A stretch of DNA of 64,000 bases from Trochalopteron elliotii (lineage: Eukaryota > Chordata > Aves > Passeriformes > Leiothrichidae), in NCBI GenBank assembly GCA_024734555.1, contig JANPWX010000029.1, forward strand, positions 937,072 through 1,001,071, read 5' to 3'. Under the pieces are notes generated by a model. The model saw only the letters and a list, made by a program, of their open reading frames with translations. It was not told the origin of the DNA and did not search any database. This document shows positions 57,680 through 64,000 of this stretch, in pieces. The position numbers and the translations under genes were made by a program. The first letter of the stretch is position 1. Each line of letters begins with the position of its first letter.

Positions 57680-60600
57680 GGTGCAGATTCTGTTCTCATG
57701 GTATTGTAAGGCAGGATGAACTCTTCAGAGTATAAGGAAACAATATCAGTATAAACCCAGTATAAATGTGATCAGAATCTGTTCCTCAAAGCTCTGACTT
57801 TATTAGAAGGTGAAGTGCTTGTGACAGTTTTAAGATAAAAATATGTTAACTGATTTATTTAGGATCTCTTTAAGGTCAGAATGTTTTTTTAATGTTTTTA
57901 CTTGGAATGAAAGGTCATAAGTCCCAATTAGTAATAAAATAAATTGGACCTCCAGTAAATTGGAGCATACCAATATATATATTTTTTTAATATATATGGT
58001 ATTCCATGTGTTAAGCTTAAGGTTACTGGTCTCTGAATGTGAAATTTGGGGGCAGGGGAGCAAGACAAGCCAAAAGCACTATTCCTTTTGTTATGCTCTA
58101 TCTGAAATAGTAGTATCTGACTACAGCTTGTTAAGTCATCTGACATTTTGTAGCAGATATGAGAAAATCAATGACAGAAGCAGTGTTGTGTAAATACATA
58201 GGAGAGCATAAGCCACCAGCAAAAGATATTTCAGAGAGTTCATGCTATAATGTTCTGGAAAAGTCATGTCAGGACACTGGGATCCAACAAAGTGCAATTC
58301 CATGATGATAAAATCCTTAGTGGTTGCCTACTCAAGGTCCTAGGGTCTGTTACGCAAATTCTCTATTCCAGCAATAGAATTGTGCCAGCATTTCTTGCCT
58401 CCACAGGAAGAGATAGGTACCTTTGCATTAAGAAAAGCAAATAACCTTAAACTCCTTGTTTATACCCCTCATTCAGATAAAGCAGAATTCACAGAAAAAT
58501 AAGTATTTTGGGACTGGATTTTTAAAATACAGTAATGGATTTGAGATGTATTTTCAAAAGTCTAAACTTGATCAGAACTGCTGATTTTGCTACAATTTCC
58601 TGTTTCCCTATTATTCATATAACAAAGAAATGCTCTGAAACAGTTTCTGTGCCCATACTCAAGCCCCAGTCCTTCCAAGAGAATTCATAGGAATCATTGT
58701 GAATCCTCTTTCCAGATCTTTCTCAAGAGGGTACAGTTGTGCCTTGATGCTCAGTGTGTGAAACAGGTGCAGGATTTGGGTTAATATTTAGGAACTAGGA
58801 AATACTTTTGTTTTTCACCATGGAAGCTCTGTGGATGTTGTTGACCTGTACAGTGACTGCAGATCTGTGTGACTGAGAGCTGAAATGAGTTTACTGAACT
58901 GTATGGAGAGAGAGGCCTTCCCAGGGTATTTTTAGTTCCTGGCATAAAAAGAGACATATTAATCAGTGCATCAATCACTGCTATATGCACATAGGACAAT
59001 ATATATGTTCATAAAAGATAACAAAGCTGCTCTCAGTTTCCACAGAGGTGAGCCTTCATAATGCCCTCTGATCATTTACAGATGATACTTGATTAGCACT
59101 AGGAGATGGAATCATCTTTATGTAAACTTTGCACTGCAGTAGGAAACTGCTCGGTTGCCCTTCCATGAGATAAGGCTAAAAATGCATTTCCTTTAAGAGG
59201 CAGGACTTTGAATGTGAAAAAAGAGTAGGTTTAGATTTTTCACACTAAGTGCAGATGCTATTTGGTGCTTTCAGACAGACTTCATGGTGCCCTTTCTGCC
59301 CAAGATAACATTACTGAGTGGGATTCTATAGCATTAAAATGGTTTGGAACAAATTATCTTCTGCTGTGGCAGTCAGCTGACTCCTGTGAAGTTGAACCAC
59401 TAGAACTGGGGTAATTTTGTTGACTTTAAGGCTTCCTCTGCTTCCAAACAACATCCATGCTCAAAATGCAGCAAGTTACTGGCACAGCTGCTGTTATTTT
59501 GAATTGTTTGACACGCACGATTGATTTTAATTTGTTTAAGAAGTTGTAAACAATTTCTTTATATGCGAGAGGGATGCGAGTAAACGGAGGATTAAAAATA
59601 AGTATTGCTTGCATATAAAACATAGATATGAACTTTTAGAGAATTGATTTCATGAAGCATTTGTAGTGCTTTAGGTGTTGAATTGCATGCATGCCATGGA
59701 CTGGTGAAGGTTGTATAACACCACAGCTAAATGCATGATGAAACACTATCACTTCTCTGAGCATTCAGGGAATTAGCTTGAATGCCTCTGGATTATTCCA
59801 GCTTTAAGAAATATGTCACCTAGAGTCACACGATTCCATTGTAACTGTAAGTCTGAATGAACTCTTACTTGCTCAAAAGTGTTAATATCTACTGATTTAT
59901 TGAAACAGCACCGGATAAAAGAGCTTAAGAAAGCATATGAATTAAATATAAACTAAAATGGGGTTTATGATAGTGTCAAACTGCATCAAGGTTTTCTCAA
60001 ATGTTTGCTTTCAATTTTTTAATTTAGAAATGTTCTTTCAACAAATAAACGTGGCAGTGTCAAAGAAGCACTTTCCCTTTCACAGTGCTAATTGAACTAC
60101 ATATGTGGAGTATGAGCAAAGTGTAAATAAAGGAAGTTGATTGTTTTGTAATATCCCTCTATTTCCCCAGCAAGTCATAATTACTTGTTCTGGCTTTTGC
60201 AGTACAGAGTTCATTCCTGCTGTTAAAAGTAAGAAAAGGTGTTCACAAAATACTTTTCAAATGTGTAGTTGGAAAAAATTGACCGCCTGAAGGTCATTAG
60301 ATTTTCTGGTTTTGTTTTTGGTTTTTTGTTGTGTGTTTTCTTTGTTTTGTTTTGTTTTGTTTTGTTTTTTTAATAGGAGTTCATAAGTCAGGAGTGAAAA
60401 TAAATTTATTAATCTTCTTACATAACAGCAATATTTTTATAAAATCAAGGAAAAATTTACCTAAAATATTTGACAAATCTTATCTCCTCACATAAATTAA
60501 ACAAAAGGATCAACCCTAAAACAACTGAGCAGGAAGAGCTCTCTTTCATGATGCCTCAGGTTGAATTTGAGTATATAGGTGTATTATCTGGCAAAAAGCT

Positions 60601-60780
60601 CTTTGCAGAAGTGCACATATTAGCAGTGCTGAGCTTCCAGTGAGTACAGATACACTCTATGTACACCTGGAGGCTGAACCTGAGATCTCACTTATTTCCT
60701 TCTATTTAAATGAGCAACACTCAGGAATATGTTTTGGCATAAAGCTAAACCAAAAATCAGAACCCTTTTGTAAAGAGTGC
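57680..60780. other. No gene supported; enhancer-like pocket inside
   Basis: Outside the candidate element at 59440-59640 I recognise no gene, RNA or classified repeat. An AT microsatellite occurs near 57971-57997. TTTTG pentamers form a run at about 60341-60366. Open frames are under 80 codons. Confidence 0.45.
59440..59640. promoter_or_regulatory. Candidate conserved non-coding element
   Basis: A complex AT-rich block with an unusual local cluster of CpGs (about six between 59511 and 59586, for example in GACACGCACG, ATGCGAG and TAAACGGAGG). It carries TTGATTTTAATTTG and homeodomain-like words and shows no repeat similarity. In a CpG-poor AT-rich background such blocks often mark conserved non-coding elements. 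The call rests on composition alone. Confidence 0.22.
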
Positions 60781-60784
60781 TTGT

Positions 60785-61241
60785 TTCAGTTTTGGGCATT
60801 GTACCCGAAAAAAAAGACTATGAGTGTGTGGAGAAGGACTGGGAGACAATAAAGAATAATCATACATAGCAAACTCAATATTTCCTAAGAGGAGAGGAAC
60901 TGGCATTTTTGGGGTTAGAATAGTGGAAACTGAGTAGACTCACCAAAATTCTTTAAATATGTAGTCAGCCACTGCAAAGAGAAGTGAAGATGTATTCTGG
61001 TATTTATTTGGCAAAAGTGAAGAACGTATCCTGAAGGAAAATTTGGTTTTTATAAAATCCTTTTCTAACAGTAAGAAAGCTGAAGCATCAAAATATTGCT
61101 TTGGGAAACTGAGGAAGCATCATTACACAGAAACTCTTTTAGAGCAGGTTATGCAAATTTCTTTCTGAATCATAAGCTCCAATGAATGGATTAGATGGTC
61201 TAACACCCTTTCCACATCACTTTCTTCCATATTCTGTGATT
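60785..61241 (+). mobile_element. Old, diverged CR1/L3-like LINE 3' end
   Basis: The block begins with a 'ttttgggcattgtaccc' motif matching the start of the last part of CR1 ORF2. It continues through 'ccttttctaacagtaagaaa' and 'gagcaggttatgcaaatttc', segments expected of CR1-clade 3' ends, and closes with 'ggattagatggtctaacacc' and a degraded ATTCTGTGATT terminus at 61231-61241. Many substitutions and indels mark it as much older than the other CR1 copies in this window. No open frame survives. Confidence 0.7.
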
Positions 61242-61244
61242 ATT

Positions 61245-62755
61245 GTATCTTTATGCATAAGGATATGGTATGGGTAATAAGTCTTTTTGGAACCAATCTG
61301 TCTCCTGGAAATCACCAGAAAGAAGCTCTAATCCACAAATGACTGGAATACATTTATGTCAGTCATGATTTTGAGCTTCTTGCATTATCCTTCAACAAAG
61401 TTAAGTGAATAATTTGGACTGGTAAAAATGTTAATGGAAAATGATTGCTCAATTCAAAAAGCAGGCGCAATCCTAGGGAGCATACCTGGCCAAAAATAAC
61501 TGGGAAGTGCTTGTACAGTTTGGTTAGAAAAGTACATTAGATTTTGAAATTGCTCTGTCATTAGCCTGTGTGGGAGTATTTATTTATTTATCATGTTATA
61601 TCTTTTCCTGCACTAATTCATGTTTTTAATTTTATTGGGTTGAAAGTATGCCAAGTTTAACATTTTTAACTACTCTTACTCTCTCTTATTTTTCAGTATA
61701 CCTCCTCTGCTCAAAATTGCAGCATGAACCACTGTAGGTCAAAATTTTGTTTAACGAGAGTTGAGCATTTTCACCATTGAATAAAAGAAGAAGAAAACAA
61801 GTTTATCTTATTTATAGGGATGTTCTGCAGTGGGGAATCCAAATACACTTTGATTCAATTCAGATTGGAATGAAACTAGAGAAATTAAAGGTCTAGTATT
61901 TGGTATAATGTTTTAGAACTTAACTGTTCTCTGTATCAATCCTGCAATATCTGTTACTTCTTCTCTTAAAAGAACAACTTTTAATCTTCATGCTGGAAGC
62001 AGGTTTCACCATAAATCAAAAGCTTAGTAGAAGCTGAAGTCTGAAATTCTCCCAATGGGAACTTTATGCTGATTTTTAAAATCATAAACGCATTTTAATG
62101 CAATACTACTTCGAATTATTTTGCTCTCCCTGCTGGAAATGTAGGATCCCCTAAATAATGAGCAAAGCACGGTGTGAAAAATTAGGTGTTCTGGAAACAT
62201 TGAGTGAAAGACAGAGATTTGCAGAGGGAATGAAGTATCCTGCCAGGATGCAAAATTATTTCAGGCCAAGAAAACTGAGTCCAAGCTGTTAGACATACTG
62301 TGGGTATCCTGTTTGGGCAAAGGAATGAAATGCTAGATTGGAACATTCTCTAAAGTGTTCGAACCCAGCTGGTATTATATTTCACTTTGTGGTTTCTAGC
62401 ACAGTCACACTGACAGAAGTTTTCAGCTACAGTTGGCAACTTCCAGAATGCAATTCTCTTGAGGGTGGTGAAATTTGCCTTCAAAATGAAATCATGAAAG
62501 GTCACAGAGCCAAACATGTCAATAGAGCCTGTCTGAAAGTGCTAGGCCAGGGAAAACGTGATCCCATCACTGCTCTTAGCATAGCTATGCAAATGTCTTA
62601 GAGAGCTGCTAATTGCAGGTTAGGGCAGCAGTGTGTGGCTGTTTCCTTTCATCGGCCTCATCTCAGCTGGGAAACTGAGCCTGTCCAGGACACAGGAACA
62701 TGTGGAGGATCAGCCCCTCCTGGTCAAACCCAGCAGTGCAAAGATACTGCACAGA
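61245..62755. other. Unique stretch without a supported gene
   Basis: No gene, RNA or classified repeat is recognised between the old CR1-like element and the last LTR. The last 150 bases (about 62600-62755) are GC-richer. An 87-codon open frame at 62338-62601 has no recognisable domain. Confidence 0.45.
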
Positions 62756-62759
62756 GTAG

Positions 62760-63161
62760 TGATGCCTTGGGAAGGCTGACCTGAAACAGAGACTAGACAG
62801 AACTGGAGAATAAAGTAGAGATTTATTGAAAGGCCTTTAGGATACACCTTGGGCAGGACAAGGCCTGACCAGGGCTACACCCAAGCTGGACCCAAAATGG
62901 TCACAAAATGGACAAACGGTCACGAGGTCTCACACTTTTATAAGTTTTGGTTCATTTGCATCTTGGGGATTAATTGTCCAGTTACAGCTTCAGGTTGTGA
63001 GGTCCCAATCCTTCTTGTTCCTCCCTTTAGCCCACCCTTGTTTGTGCTTTTGGGCCTGAAAGTTGTCCTTGGTCTTCAGCAGGAAAAGGATTTGTTTTGT
63101 CTCCCTGCTCTGTGAAGAGCTGAGTGACACTGAATGTGAGGCTCAGAACTGCACTCCTACA
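62760..63161 (-). mobile_element. Solo LTR of an endogenous retrovirus (about 402 bp)
   Basis: On the minus strand the sequence runs from TGTAGGAGTGCAG to AAGGCATCA, again with TG...CA ends. It has a TATA box CTTATAAAA (about 62943-62935) and an AATAAA poly(A) signal (62827-62822) followed by a short U5. The immediate flanks (GAGTAG on the left and CCCTTG on the right) do not match, so the ends are set by motif only, or the duplication has been lost. No internal retroviral sequence adjoins. It is different in sequence from the other two LTRs. Confidence 0.65.
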
Positions 63162-63164
63162 CCC

Positions 63165-64000
63165 TTGAAAAACATGAAAGCTAAAACTTAAGGCATATAG
63201 TAGAGGGTATATAAAACCTGTGTGCATCTCTGAAGCTCCTCTTTAAATGCCAATACCGTGTGTGTAAGAAATACTGCATGTCTAGAATTTAAATAATAAG
63301 GATCATGTTTTAATTATTGTATTAGATTGAAGTAATCTCAGGTGTTATGCAACTTTGTGGTCATAAATCCTGGCAAAGATATTGTGCTGAGTAGTTGACT
63401 TGTTACTTCATTTTAAAATGCTACAGGCAGGGGGAAAATTTATCCATTCAAAAATCTTCATTTGTCAGAAAACAGTAAATTTCAAGATATTTTAATGTTT
63501 AAAACCTGGGAGACAAAGTTTGTTACATATGCAAAAATTTCATTTCAGTAGAATTAAAACACAGTTTTAAATTAAACTGAGATGGTGAGGAAAAATGCTT
63601 AATACAAGTTTTTTAAAAAACAGAACAGGATGTCAAGAATAGTTATCATAGCATGCACTTCATAAAACTATTACAAACTTGATAGATCACAGCAAACTTT
63701 AGTATAAATAACATTTTAGGCTTTTCACTTACACCTGTATGGTTGTGTTTCACTAAAGACTGCTTTTTAAGGATAAGCAATACCAAATCATTGCTCCTTA
63801 TCAATTCTGTAGACAATCTAATGCCTTCTAAATCTCCAGCTAAAAGCACATGGCATGTACTGAAACTGAAGATGCAGGCACTCTTGAGAGGTTCTACAGG
63901 AACTGTGAAATCATTAGTATGTTGTGTCCCATGCCAAAACCTTAGAAAACTACTACATGAGACACATATTTGTGCAACCTGACTTTGTTCTTAGCCATGG
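63165..64000. other. AT-rich end of window, no gene seen
   Basis: Nothing recognisable as a gene, RNA or classified repeat. The sequence is AT-rich with short open frames only. A feature crossing the right edge cannot be excluded. Confidence 0.5.

Noticed and set aside
1..64000. Bacterial-type systems, CRISPR arrays, tRNA or rRNA genes
   Set aside because: No regularly spaced repeats with unique spacers, no ribosomal or tRNA signatures and no operon-like gene order are seen. The repeats present are vertebrate, avian-type.

Overview
This window looks like nuclear DNA from a bird, most likely a songbird. It is AT-rich with few CpGs. Its recognisable repeats are CR1 LINE 3' ends, which diagnose sauropsid and especially avian genomes, and solo endogenous-retrovirus LTRs of the kind abundant in passerines. 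The songbird inference is from the look of the LTRs and of the CR1 subfamily; I had no database to confirm it. There is no bacterial or viral gene organisation. No complete protein-coding gene, tRNA, rRNA or CRISPR array can be supported. The open frames present are short (164 codons at most), and most look like chance. The window is best read as a gene desert or the inside of one or more very large introns.

Layout. 1-10 kb: AT-rich DNA with two minus-strand CR1 tails sharing an unusual 3' end (about 4.2-4.6 kb and 6.5 kb) and a diverged direct duplication of about 130 bp (5.4 and 7.9 kb). 10-25.7 kb: long unique AT-rich sequence with poly(A)/poly(T) tracts and no recognisable gene. 25.7 kb: a small CR1 3' end beginning at the window's single ambiguous base. 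28-31 kb: a 21-bp near-perfect palindrome and, near 30.1 kb, a TATA-containing stretch with locally raised CpG that resembles a promoter. 34.9-39.1 kb: two CpG-containing, complex stretches resembling conserved non-coding elements, plus exon-like blocks at 35.7 kb (plus strand) and 38.9 kb (minus strand). 40.6-41.4 kb: nested hairpins and a minus-strand CR1. 45.8-46.0 kb: a homeodomain/POU-rich enhancer-like block. 49.4 and 53.8 kb: two inverted copies of an unclassified sequence. 50.5 kb: the best exon-like block in the window, 144 nt, open, with good splice sites. 54.9-63.2 kb: the repeat-rich end, with a CR1 3' end, three different LTRs (one with a perfect 6-bp target-site duplication) and an old CR1-like 3' end.

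No set of genes here can be seen working together. The most useful signals are non-coding: the LTRs with target-site duplications, the two unclassified repeat pairs, the candidate exons and the candidate regulatory blocks. I found no clear sign of a new biological system, and the exon and enhancer calls are hypotheses that rest on sequence appearance alone.
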